DNA of 9,547 nt from Planctomycetaceae bacterium (GCA_031267635.1 JAIRYX010000171.1:1-9547), one strand, 5' to 3'. Shown: positions 1-6,685, counted from the first letter of the stretch. Notes: a model not told the origin generated them from the letters alone. Numbers and translations: made by a program.

Positions 1-2
1 TT

Positions 3-62
3 TGGATCGGAATGCGAAACCTCGCCGCCAACATGAGACGGGCAATATGTCTGCTCAAGTGA
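3..62 (+). pseudogene. possible C-terminal tail of an upstream gene, cut by the window edge
   Basis: A frame open from the left edge ends in TGA at 60-62 and encodes WIGMRNLAANMRRAICLLK. A second frame, open from base 2 to TAA at 104-106, continues with VIVKGILRKIPNNSA. Read one after the other with a frameshift near base 60, they loosely resemble the end of an ISAs1-type transposase, in which a segment like 'lRrlAlNLLk' precedes a basic tail. That resemblance is weak and comes from memory. Only about 20-35 codons are visible, so this could equally be non-coding DNA. If real, it would mean a mobile-element remnant abuts the cas13b gene. Confidence 0.18.
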
Positions 63-106
63 TAGTCAAGGGGATACTGCGCAAAATTCCAAATAATTCC
101 GCATAA

Positions 107-257
107 AATCAATGCTGAATGCAAAATTCTAAACCAATTGCTCGAAAATTAAAACGAAAATAACCCCAAAAAATAAAATTCGTAAATTAATACGGTTTTT
201 AGAACCTCTCTATAGTATAAAAAATTAATACCACTTTTGACAACCACTGTGCCCTTT
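107..257. other. AT-rich non-coding region upstream of cas13b
   Basis: All three forward frames are short and stop-rich, and none reads like the missing Cas13b N-terminus. The stretch contains TATAGT at 211-216 and TTGACA at 237-242. They are not arranged as a convincing -35/-10 pair, so no promoter is called. The cas13b frame is open back to base 221, just after a TAA at 218-220. The extra codons (221-286) give a Cys-, Thr- and Arg-rich peptide that does not look like HEPN-domain helices. Confidence 0.5.
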
Positions 258-275
258 GCGCTTGCACACAAGCGC
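258..275 (+). repeat. perfect 7-bp hairpin just upstream of the cas13b start
   Basis: GCGCTTG (258-264) and CAAGCGC (269-275) are perfect reverse complements around a 4-nt CACA loop. The left arm and loop are partly repeated directly: CGCTTGCACA occurs at 259-268 and again at 284-293, where it overlaps both candidate start codons of cas13b (TTG 287, ATG 293). No T-tract follows, so it is not an ordinary terminator. It could shape translation initiation, bind a regulator, or mark a recombination junction where the gene lost its 5' end. Confidence 0.6.
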
Positions 276-286
276 GCCGTTTTCGC

Positions 287-3200
287 TTGCACATGACCGA
301 TAAAATCATGGATGATTTCACCAAACACCTGCCGTTTCTGAAGGAAATCAGAACGTATCGAACGGCTGCACATAAAAACGAAAAGGAACAAAGTAACGTT
401 GCCGGTTCGCAAATTTCACCTGCCGAATTTGCAAAATTGCTCGAAAATTACGCTGTTGTTCTTTTTGAATACCGTAACTTCTTCACGCATGTTGAACACG
501 AGCCAGCAAGGATTCATTCCGATCAGCGCAAAGATATTACCTTGCTTGATACTTTGCTTGACATTAATTCGCGTACCGTCAAGGAACGTTTCGGCTACAA
601 AGAACCGCCGGTGAGTAGAGAGGATGAAATGCGTCCGCTTCGCCGATATAAAGGAATGAAAAATGTGCAAGAAAATGGAAAAGATAGTAAACTGCCAAAA
701 GAAAACCCGCAATTTGCTTGTCAATTCTTCATACTTGATGAGAACAATGACAAAATAGGATTTACGCCCGTTGGTTTAGCATTCTTTGCCGCCCAATTTC
801 TTGAAACGAAGTATATCAGTCAAATGCTGCAAGTTGTTAATAATGCACTGACTCCTAAAACACAAGAAATGCTCTTGCGGGCATATTGTATCAACTCGAT
901 CCATTTACCGCGAACACGATTGACAACCGATGAGGAACTTACGCCGCAAACGCTCGGGATGGATATTGTTGCCGAACTGCATAAATGTCCTGGCGAACTC
1001 TTTGATATGCTTTCGCCGGACGATCAAAACGCTTTTCGCTATACCGACGAAGAGGAACAGAAAGAAAATTTATTGAAACGTTTCAAAAAAGGACGTTTTA
1101 CTTATCTTGCACTGAACTATCTTGACTTGCAGGAAAAATTACCGACATTGCGTTTTCATATTGACAAAGGTAATTTCTTTTACGCAAGTTATGAAAAGGG
1201 ATTGATGGACGGCAGTCAAATCAACCGTCGCCTTTCCAAACGGGTTTATTGTTTCAAACGGATACAGGATGCTCAATTAGAATACAAACAAGACCGAGAC
1301 AACGTGGACCGGCTTTATTGGAAACCGAAACTAGAGGAAGCACCAACGGGTGAATTTCGTGTTGATATGTTGCCGCAATATAAAATCGAAAAAGAACAAA
1401 TCGGTATCGTTTTTGGCGATGTAAACGAGCCGAAATTGGCGAAAGCGTTACGAACTGGTAAACGCTTTCTTAGCAGAAAGCCGACAGCATGGCTGCCGCT
1501 TGCGGAATTACCGTTCTTGGTTTTCCTCGCAACACAAAATCGCGGAGAAGCGGTTGAAAAAGTGATTCGGGATTTTCTTGAGAATTGGAAGAAACTGAGA
1601 CAAGCTCTTGTTGCAGGACTAAAGGTTACGGAAAATGATGTTGCGGAAACATATCATCTGAACTTTACCGATTTGCCGGACGACGTCAGAACATTCATCA
1701 AAACAGGTCAAATGAAGACTCCGCAAAAGGATATTTTGAAAAATTTGTTGCAAGAATTGATTAATCAAACGCAGCGCAAACTCGATAACTTCAAGAAGGA
1801 AATGGATATTGTTTACAAACAAGGCGGATTCAAACAAGGCAAGAGAAAGAAACAACCTCGTTTCAAAACCGGTTCTATGGCGTTGTTTCTTGCCCGCGAT
1901 GTAGTCCGGTTGCAGAAACCGCTAACGCAAGATGACACACACTGCGGCAAAATCACATCGGCAAACTTTGCAGTGTTACAAAGTTCGCTCGCTCTGTTTG
2001 ATCACCGTAAAGATCAACTCAAAGAAATTTTTAACAAAGCCGGTTTAACACGTAACCCTGAATTTGTGGAAAACTTGTTACGGAGCGATATGAGTTCACT
2101 GGAGCATTTTTTTGAACAATATTTGAAAAAGAAACTCAAATGGTTAAAAGATTTTCAAAGTCAGCCGGAAGATTGTTATATTTTGCGTAAAGCAGTCAAG
2201 CGGTTGAAGCCCAAGAATGTTGCTGAATGGTTGGAAAAATTGAAAGATGAAGCGGTCAATTTGCCGCGTGGTTTGTTTGCCGAACTGATACTAGAAACGA
2301 TCAAAGATAAATTTCCGAAGGAATTTGCCGAATTGCAAAAGAACACCAGCCGCTATAACAGCACATTTTTGATTCAAAAATTCTTGGAATGGGAGAAGAA
2401 TGGAAATGAAAACACGGACAAACCGCAGTGGTTTTATGAATTACAGAAAGATGCGAACAGTCCCATATTGTCCCGTTTGACAAAATTTCTCGTACCGAAA
2501 AAACAAAGCAAGGTAAATCCGATTGAGATTCCGGTGGACAAACAGAAAGAACTTTATGACCTTTGGTTAAAAGCACCTAATTTGACCGCGCTTTATAAGA
2601 TTGCGAAAGAGTACAATAAACTTGCTATTGATTCTGAACCTGATTACAGAGCGAAATTGCAAGTTGATTACAACAAGGCGGAACAACGATTTAATGATGC
2701 CGTTGAACGTTATGAAAACGCTCCGAAGGAAGATCGTTATTTGAAACGTAAAACGGATGAAGCGCACGATGCGATGATTGAAGCGGAAGCATTGCTTGAA
2801 AAACCATTGCCTAATAAAGAGCGTTTTAACCGCATTGTTTCCTCTTTTGACAAAATCGAAAAAAACATCCGCCGCTCAAAAATGCAGGATATTGTTTTAT
2901 TTTACGCGGCAAAAGAATTACTGCAACTTGACCGATTAGAAGGCGGAGTGAGATTATCGGATATTAAACGCGATAAATTTATGTTGAACGAAATACAGCT
3001 ACTTGGATGGAAATTCAACATTGCTTCAGATTCGCGTTTAAATGTAACTGATTTGGAATTGAAGTTGACCGGCACGATGAAAGTCAAAAATTTCGGCAAT
3101 TTCAGAAGAATCATCAATGATGTACGGACCCCGTCATTTTTGCGGCTGTACCATCAAGTAACCGGCAAGACAGAAGTTGATTACGAATATCTTGTTAAGC

Positions 3201-3574
3201 AATTTGATGAGTACGATAATGGACGTAAAGAAGTTTTTGAAGCAATTCACGAACTCGAAAAGAAGGTGATCAAGGAACGAGGTTTGAAACGAACCGGCGA
3301 AATTAAACTTATTGATTTCAGCCACATCCTGAACGAAATGTCGATTCCCAAAGCAAACAAGTATTTACTCTTTGTTTACCGCAATGCGTTTTCACATCAG
3401 CGGTATCCTGAGTTTGCGTTTAACGATCCTGATATAACAGACGAAAAAGAATTGGTTGAATATGAAAAATGTTTTGCTAAAGAACAAGCAAAGATGGTAA
3501 AACCGCCGAAAGAAATGTCATTGACAAAATGGATACTCAAATGTACCGTTGATACGTTTTCCAAATACAAGTAA
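287..3574 (+). CDS. cas13b: Cas13b-family CRISPR RNA-guided RNase (type VI-B effector), probably 5'-truncated
   Basis: Cas13b is a single-protein effector that binds a crRNA and cuts matching, then collateral, RNA with a composite site formed by two HEPN domains. Here both R-x4-H motifs are present at the two ends, as in Cas13b: RNFFTH (R63/H68) and RNAFSH (R1032/H1037). Other family blocks, recognised against PspCas13b from memory, are FTKHLPFLKE (11-20), GLAFFAAQFLETKYI (163-177), INSIHLPRTRL (202-212), MDIVAELHKCPGELFDMLS (225-243), and further on LPRGLFAEL, RRSKMQDIVLFYAAKELL and GTMKVKNFGNFRRI. The 1095 residues match the family's length, but HEPN1 lies about 65 residues nearer the N-terminus than in PspCas13b, so the first HEPN helices seem to be missing. 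The start is uncertain: TTG 287, ATG 293 and ATG 308 all lack a Shine-Dalgarno. A minimal CRISPR array follows about 395 bp downstream. The family call is very secure; activity is uncertain. Confidence 0.96.
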   Translation: MHMTDKIMDDFTKHLPFLKEIRTYRTAAHKNEKEQSNVAGSQISPAEFAKLLENYAVVLFEYRNFFTHVEHEPARIHSDQRKDITLLDTLLDINSRTVKERFGYKEPPVSREDEMRPLRRYKGMKNVQENGKDSKLPKENPQFACQFFILDENNDKIGFTPVGLAFFAAQFLETKYISQMLQVVNNALTPKTQEMLLRAYCINSIHLPRTRLTTDEELTPQTLGMDIVAELHKCPGELFDMLSPDDQNAFRYTDEEEQKENLLKRFKKGRFTYLALNYLDLQEKLPTLRFHIDKGNFFYASYEKGLMDGSQINRRLSKRVYCFKRIQDAQLEYKQDRDNVDRLYWKPKLEEAPTGEFRVDMLPQYKIEKEQIGIVFGDVNEPKLAKALRTGKRFLSRKPTAWLPLAELPFLVFLATQNRGEAVEKVIRDFLENWKKLRQALVAGLKVTENDVAETYHLNFTDLPDDVRTFIKTGQMKTPQKDILKNLLQELINQTQRKLDNFKKEMDIVYKQGGFKQGKRKKQPRFKTGSMALFLARDVVRLQKPLTQDDTHCGKITSANFAVLQSSLALFDHRKDQLKEIFNKAGLTRNPEFVENLLRSDMSSLEHFFEQYLKKKLKWLKDFQSQPEDCYILRKAVKRLKPKNVAEWLEKLKDEAVNLPRGLFAELILETIKDKFPKEFAELQKNTSRYNSTFLIQKFLEWEKNGNENTDKPQWFYELQKDANSPILSRLTKFLVPKKQSKVNPIEIPVDKQKELYDLWLKAPNLTALYKIAKEYNKLAIDSEPDYRAKLQVDYNKAEQRFNDAVERYENAPKEDRYLKRKTDEAHDAMIEAEALLEKPLPNKERFNRIVSSFDKIEKNIRRSKMQDIVLFYAAKELLQLDRLEGGVRLSDIKRDKFMLNEIQLLGWKFNIASDSRLNVTDLELKLTGTMKVKNFGNFRRIINDVRTPSFLRLYHQVTGKTEVDYEYLVKQFDEYDNGRKEVFEAIHELEKKVIKERGLKRTGEIKLIDFSHILNEMSIPKANKYLLFVYRNAFSHQRYPEFAFNDPDITDEKELVEYEKCFAKEQAKMVKPPKEMSLTKWILKCTVDTFSKYK

Positions 3575-3697
3575 CACAAACTGATTCACTCTGTCCACTC
3601 GTTTATATTTTTTGATTTACCGGATAAGACGCAACAGGAATGTCGGATTTATACTCAAGCTGTTTTAAAATCCCCGAAGCTGAACGCGGAAGCGTAA
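3575..3697 (+). pseudogene. short coding remnant after cas13b, possibly Cas2-like
   Basis: The cas13b frame stays open after its TAA at 3572-3574 and runs to TAA 3695-3697. It includes FIFFDLPDKTQQECRIYTQ and then ends without the rest of any domain. 'FFDLP' followed by a Thr- and charge-rich helix resembles the first strand of Cas2 proteins from type II and VI loci (typically 'vFFDLPttTkeeR'). Cas2 is a small partner of Cas1 in spacer acquisition, so a decayed copy here would make sense. There is no start codon with a ribosome-binding site, and the second half of Cas2 is not recognisable. The match is only about six residues and may be chance. Confidence 0.25.
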
Positions 3698-3701
3698 CAA
3701 C

Positions 3702-3894
3702 GTGAAGCGGTTGCTCAAGGACGGCATCTACCGCGCCCATACCGGCTACGATATAAGGATCATTGCAGGTACTCAGAATCTCGCAGTACTATGAAAAAGA
3801 AGGCATTGCCAAAAATATTTTTCAAGATAAATTATACTTAAACGATGTAACGGTGTGGCGACTCTTTGAAAAAAAACGTCGAAAGGAGGTTTAA
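3702..3894 (+). pseudogene. broken coding remnant in two frames, family not recognised
   Basis: Two short open segments in different frames follow one another. The first runs from GTG 3702 to TGA 3792-3794 and contains VKRLLKDGIYRAHTGYDIRI. The second, open to TAA 3892-3894, contains ISQYYEKEGIAKNIFQ and ends in WRLFEKKRRKEV. Their composition is protein-like, with charged and aromatic residues well mixed, and the frame change near 3780 suggests a decayed gene. The second segment ends directly against ATG 3895, and the Shine-Dalgarno GAAAGGAGGT lies inside its last codons, an arrangement typical of adjacent genes in an operon. I cannot name the family. Confidence 0.35.
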
Positions 3895-4035
3895 ATGAGG
3901 TCAAATCGGTCAGTTTTTTGGAGAGAATTTGCACTTAACTCATTATACAATAACATCTTACAAACTCGCGTTGCAGAACCCCTTAATTTCGTAGGGGATG
4001 CGCAACATCGACGAAGCGAAAATGATTTACGATGA
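3895..4035 (+). CDS. small hypothetical ORF (46 aa) running into CRISPR repeat 1
   Basis: ATG 3895 is preceded by the strongest Shine-Dalgarno of the window, GAAAGGAGGT (3881-3890), at good spacing. The product begins MRSNRSVFWREFALNSLYNN and ends at TGA 4033-4035. From codon 26 onward the sequence is CRISPR repeat 1 (LQTRVAEPLNFVG...) and then spacer, so only the first 25 residues could be ancestral protein. The simplest reading is the 5' end of a gene whose body was replaced by, or now abuts, the array. A leader peptide is another possibility. No known domain is visible and translation is unproven. Confidence 0.25.
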   Translation: MRSNRSVFWREFALNSLYNNILQTRVAEPLNFVGDAQHRRSENDLR

Positions 4036-4074
4036 GTCGTTGCAGAACCCCTAATTTCGTAGGATAATCGCAAC
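3970..4074 (+). CRISPR. minimal CRISPR array: two type VI-like repeats and one 32-nt spacer
   Basis: Repeat 1 (3970-4006, 37 nt) and repeat 2 (4039-4074, 36 nt) both begin GTTGCAGAACCCCT, share AATTTCGTAGG, and end CGCAAC. They differ by one inserted T and four substitutions. The spacer is 32 nt (4007-4038). The ends GTTGC/GCAAC pair to close an outer stem, and an inner stem forms as CCCCT/AGGGG in repeat 1 and CCTA/TAGG in repeat 2. The GTTG...CAAC ends, the length near 36 nt and a U-rich inner loop on the + strand are typical of VI-B repeats, and the array lies downstream of cas13b on the same strand. This orientation is inferred from the loop and is not certain. No further repeat is found at the expected spacing on either side. 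The array is either collapsed or relic-like. Confidence 0.8.
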
Positions 4075-4104
4075 AGAAGACGTTGAAAGAATTGAAAAAT
4101 GATA

Positions 4105-4193
4105 CGGATTTTCAACGGGCAATCCGAACCTTATAAGAACAAAAATTTAAATAGGTGAAAATCCTAACGGTAAAAATCCGGGGCCGGATTGCC
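4105..4193. repeat. cluster of nested inverted repeats between the array and the DUF3800-like gene
   Basis: CGGATT (4105-4110) pairs with AATCCG (4121-4126) around a 10-nt loop. GGCAATCCG (4118-4126) is a perfect 9-bp complement of CGGATTGCC (4185-4193). AATCCGG (4175-4181) and CCGGATT (4184-4190) form a near-gapless palindrome. These pairings share arms and are mutually exclusive, as in a switchable RNA leader or in overlapping protein-binding sites. No T-tract clearly marks a terminator, although GCCGG is followed by TTTTCTTT at 4202-4209. I recognise no known RNA family. Confidence 0.45.
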
Positions 4194-4223
4194 TATGCCG
4201 GTTTTCTTTGTAGAAAATTTGAG

Positions 4224-4229
4224 TACAAT
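4224..4229 (+). promoter_or_regulatory. possible -10 element for the DUF3800-like gene
   Basis: TACAAT matches the sigma-70 -10 consensus TATAAT at five of six positions and lies about 70 bp before ATG 4299, in AT-rich DNA. No good -35 hexamer is found 16-18 bp upstream. The call is therefore tentative. Confidence 0.22.
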
Positions 4230-4261
4230 GCAACTTACTTCTCCTATTGCTTTGTTCCAAT

Positions 4262-4273
4262 AATTCCGGAATT
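4262..4273. promoter_or_regulatory. 12-bp perfect palindrome upstream of the DUF3800-like gene
   Basis: AATTCCGGAATT is its own reverse complement and ends 25 bp before ATG 4299, a common place for a dimeric repressor site. It occurs once in the window. A chance origin in AT-rich DNA is possible, and no regulator gene is nearby. Confidence 0.25.
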
Positions 4274-4298
4274 TTCAACTTAAAACCAAATAAAAAGC

Positions 4299-6323
4299 AT
4301 GGCAAACTTACAAACAAACGACAAATCTAACGAGTTACACTTGTTCATGGACGAAAGCGGACGTTTTTACGAAGAAAGCGACATCAATATTGTCGGCGGT
4401 GTTCTCCTTTTCGGGAATGATGACGAGACCGTTCAAAGCGGTATCAAAAACGCGATGCTTGACGCCTGTCGTGTTGCTGGAGAACAATATCCGGTACATT
4501 TCAATCAACTCAAAAACAAGACCTTTGCCGTCAATTTGTCGAGAAAGCTTGAAGTCTGGAGAAAGGAAACTGATACGGCAGTTTATGGCGTACTCATGCA
4601 ACACAAAGAAGACATATTTGACAATGCGCCTCATATTATCGCCGAACGGGAACTCGATAATCGTTACCTCGCCATGATTTGGGAACTCATTGAATATCTT
4701 GTTTTTGTGAGCAATAAAGTTAATACACGATTGACCGAAGATGCGGAAATTCACCTGCATATTGCCCATCGTTGTTTTACAATTCCCCGCGACGATGAAC
4801 TCAAAACAGAATATGAATCGTTTGGATACAAGGTAACTGACAACAGGAAAGATCCGCGTTCATATTTTGTATCGTCTTCTCTTCATCAGTCGGATCTTGC
4901 AATGCTATTCCGTCAAACTATGCGTCAACGTTGGGCTGGTTCACAGCGACAACTCGCGGAGGTTGAACTTGAACGGATAGATTATAACTTTGGCGAAACA
5001 ACGCCCGCCATGTATCTTGCAGACATCGTTATCGGAGTGGAACGAAAACGCATACAAAATTGGAAAGCAAGGAAATCCCAACAAATAGCGCCGATTCTCG
5101 AATCATTGGAATACGGTAAAGAACTCAACGCGGCAATGCAGTGTAAAGCGTATATTGCGTCGGATAATATTGAAGCTCTTATCGGCGAGTTGGAAAAGAA
5201 TCCGTTTAATCCTGATGATTTGCAACATCAAGATATTATCAATGCACTTGTTACACAGTGTAGAAAAAATAAGGAACCATTTCGTCGGCTTTATGAAACA
5301 GCGAAGAAACTTGTTGATATTCCGTCAGAACGAGGCAGAGCAATAAGGTTATCCGAATTACTTGATGCAATTGTTGAAAAATCGGGAGAAGGTAATTTAT
5401 TGTTTCAACTTTATTCGTTACTCGTCAAATTTTCATTTGCCAATCATACAGGGAATACTCAAAAAAGTAACTATATTTGGGAGAATTGGCTCAAGTATGA
5501 ATCGCATTTGCCATCGCTTGGTTTGGAATATGGATTAAAATATGGATTGGAGTTTTACACGGAATTTCGTTTACGTCGGGCGGTCAACCTGATGGATATG
5601 TTTCAATATTCCGAAGCCGAAACGGTATTGCTTGACGGCGTTACTAAAGAGGAAGATTGTCGGGTGAAAATTGCGGCTCTGTTCGGTTGCGAACCAGATC
5701 GCTTTGATTCGGTGCAGATCGGTAAAATTTATAACACGCTGGGGCAATCGCTCGCTTTTCAAGGAAACAATTTACAATGGGCGGAAAATTCTTTCCGTTA
5801 CGCGATTGAATGTTTCAAAGACGCGAATGATATTGAGCGTTCATGGGTTTATCTCGGTCATCTTGTTTGCGATCATCCTAATGAATTGCGGCAACTTTGG
5901 GACGAAGTTGCTGCGCATTTGCCGAGCGGCGAAAATCCGTATGAAAAGCCGTTTGTTTTGGCATTGAAACTGAAAGCGGTGTTGGTGTTTGATGATAACG
6001 AAACAAAAAATAAATGGGCAGAAGATGCTTTGACGGTTCTTGAAAATTGTCCCGATTTCCTCAGACGGCAACATCCATTTGGCATGATAGCACAAATAAC
6101 TGCAATGATTTATGCTCAACTCCGTCAAGAAACCGGAAACGAAAATATGCGGACAATCGCAAACAAGTTGTTCGATTTAGCAATTGATAGTTTTTCACAC
6201 GGCGAAGGTTTACTTAAAGATATTGGCAATGTCTGTAAATTGCGCAAAAAACAGTTTAACGAAACTCGTTTGACGCCGGAAGAACAAGAACAAATCCATC
6301 AACTCCGGTTCAATTACTGGTAA
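4299..6323 (+). CDS. DUF3800-like protein with a long helical, TPR-like C-terminal region
   Basis: The N-terminal part (about 1-255) looks like DUF3800, a family usually placed in the RNase H-like fold and suspected to be a nuclease. It starts with a hydrophobic strand and an acidic motif, LHLFMDESGRF (D18, E19), followed by the strand IVGGVLLFG (31-39). It has PVHFNQLKNK (65-74) and closes with MYLADIVIGVERKRI (238-252), where D242 matches the late conserved Asp. Residues about 260-674 are mainly amphipathic helices. Around 425-530 they look like TPR repeats (FQYSEAETVLL; IYNTLGQSLAFQGNNLQWAE). TPR-like arrays usually bind proteins or RNA. No signal peptide or membrane segment is seen, so it should be cytoplasmic. 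ATG 4299 is chosen because it is the first in-frame start, though no strong Shine-Dalgarno precedes it. It sits between two Cas13 genes and is followed by a terminator-like hairpin. A defence or accessory role is inferred from position only. Confidence 0.72.
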   Translation: MANLQTNDKSNELHLFMDESGRFYEESDINIVGGVLLFGNDDETVQSGIKNAMLDACRVAGEQYPVHFNQLKNKTFAVNLSRKLEVWRKETDTAVYGVLMQHKEDIFDNAPHIIAERELDNRYLAMIWELIEYLVFVSNKVNTRLTEDAEIHLHIAHRCFTIPRDDELKTEYESFGYKVTDNRKDPRSYFVSSSLHQSDLAMLFRQTMRQRWAGSQRQLAEVELERIDYNFGETTPAMYLADIVIGVERKRIQNWKARKSQQIAPILESLEYGKELNAAMQCKAYIASDNIEALIGELEKNPFNPDDLQHQDIINALVTQCRKNKEPFRRLYETAKKLVDIPSERGRAIRLSELLDAIVEKSGEGNLLFQLYSLLVKFSFANHTGNTQKSNYIWENWLKYESHLPSLGLEYGLKYGLEFYTEFRLRRAVNLMDMFQYSEAETVLLDGVTKEEDCRVKIAALFGCEPDRFDSVQIGKIYNTLGQSLAFQGNNLQWAENSFRYAIECFKDANDIERSWVYLGHLVCDHPNELRQLWDEVAAHLPSGENPYEKPFVLALKLKAVLVFDDNETKNKWAEDALTVLENCPDFLRRQHPFGMIAQITAMIYAQLRQETGNENMRTIANKLFDLAIDSFSHGEGLLKDIGNVCKLRKKQFNETRLTPEEQEQIHQLRFNYW

Positions 6324-6325
6324 CG

Positions 6326-6355
6326 AAACAATAATTTCCGGTTATTTTGTTTTTT
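6326..6355 (+). terminator. terminator-like hairpin with T-tract after the DUF3800-like gene
   Basis: Three bases past the stop codon, AAACAATAA (6326-6334) pairs with TTATTTTGTTT (6342-6352) through 9 base pairs and a 2-nt bulge, around a 7-nt loop. The right arm merges into a T-run (6350-6355). The stem is AT-rich and thus weak, but its position directly after the stop supports a rho-independent terminator separating this gene from cas13d. Confidence 0.5.
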
Positions 6356-6420
6356 GGGGGCTATGTCGGTTACTAATGGAAACTTGATAAATAAGGGCTG
6401 CAATGGTAAAATCTTGTGGA

Positions 6421-6474
6421 TAACTATTCAGATGCCCTGTGCGGATTTATTGGGTTGGAGCGGCTGAATAGTTA
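6421..6474. repeat. 11-bp perfect inverted repeat enclosing 32 nt
   Basis: TAACTATTCAG (6421-6431) is the exact reverse complement of CTGAATAGTTA (6464-6474). The 32-nt interior (6432-6463) is more GC-rich than the surroundings and carries GCCC and GGG blocks that could pair weakly. As RNA it would form a stem-loop. As DNA it could be a two-part operator or the remains of a very small mobile element. The total length of 54 nt and the lack of T-tract argue against a terminator. Confidence 0.55.
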
Positions 6475-6679
6475 CGAAAAATCAATGAACAATGTTTGGC
6501 GACTTTTTTATTAGCGTGCGTAACATGAGTTATAAATCAAGCCCTCCCAAAAATGTGAAATGAGCAGGGAATTTTGTCTTTGGTTTCCCCAAAAACGAAA
6601 TAATCAAAATAATTTATTTTTTTAGCGGAAAATGTATTATTCGCAAGTTTTTTGTTGTAACTGTTTTTTTTCAAATCAG

Positions 6680-6685
6680 AAAGGG
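6680..6685 (+). promoter_or_regulatory. ribosome-binding site of cas13d
   Basis: AAAGGG within CAGAAAGGGATAAATT lies 7 nt upstream of ATG 6693 and fixes that start. The residues that follow align with the N-terminus of known Cas13d, which supports the same choice. Confidence 0.7.

Noticed and set aside
287..3574. Assignment of the first effector to Cas13a or Cas13c
   Set aside because: The HEPN motifs sit at the extreme ends and the internal blocks (INSIHLP, KCPGELF, LPRGLF, KNFGNF) are those of Cas13b.
3904..3939. Possible third CRISPR repeat ending 30 nt before repeat 1
   Set aside because: The spacing would be ideal, but an ungapped comparison with repeat 2 gives only about 9 of 36 matching bases, which is chance level.
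4007..4038. The spacer as a coding-derived sequence (open as IDEAKMIYDE in one frame)
   Set aside because: Two reverse frames are also open over this short length, so being open carries no information about origin.
4154..4164. GGTGAAAATCC, a string also found in cobalamin riboswitches
   Set aside because: The other conserved parts, including the CCCGCCACTGT-type block, are absent, and the downstream gene has no link to B12.
4335..4769. Reverse-strand 144-codon frame inside the DUF3800-like gene
   Set aside because: It is fully antisense to conserved DUF3800-like motifs and reads as a shadow frame.
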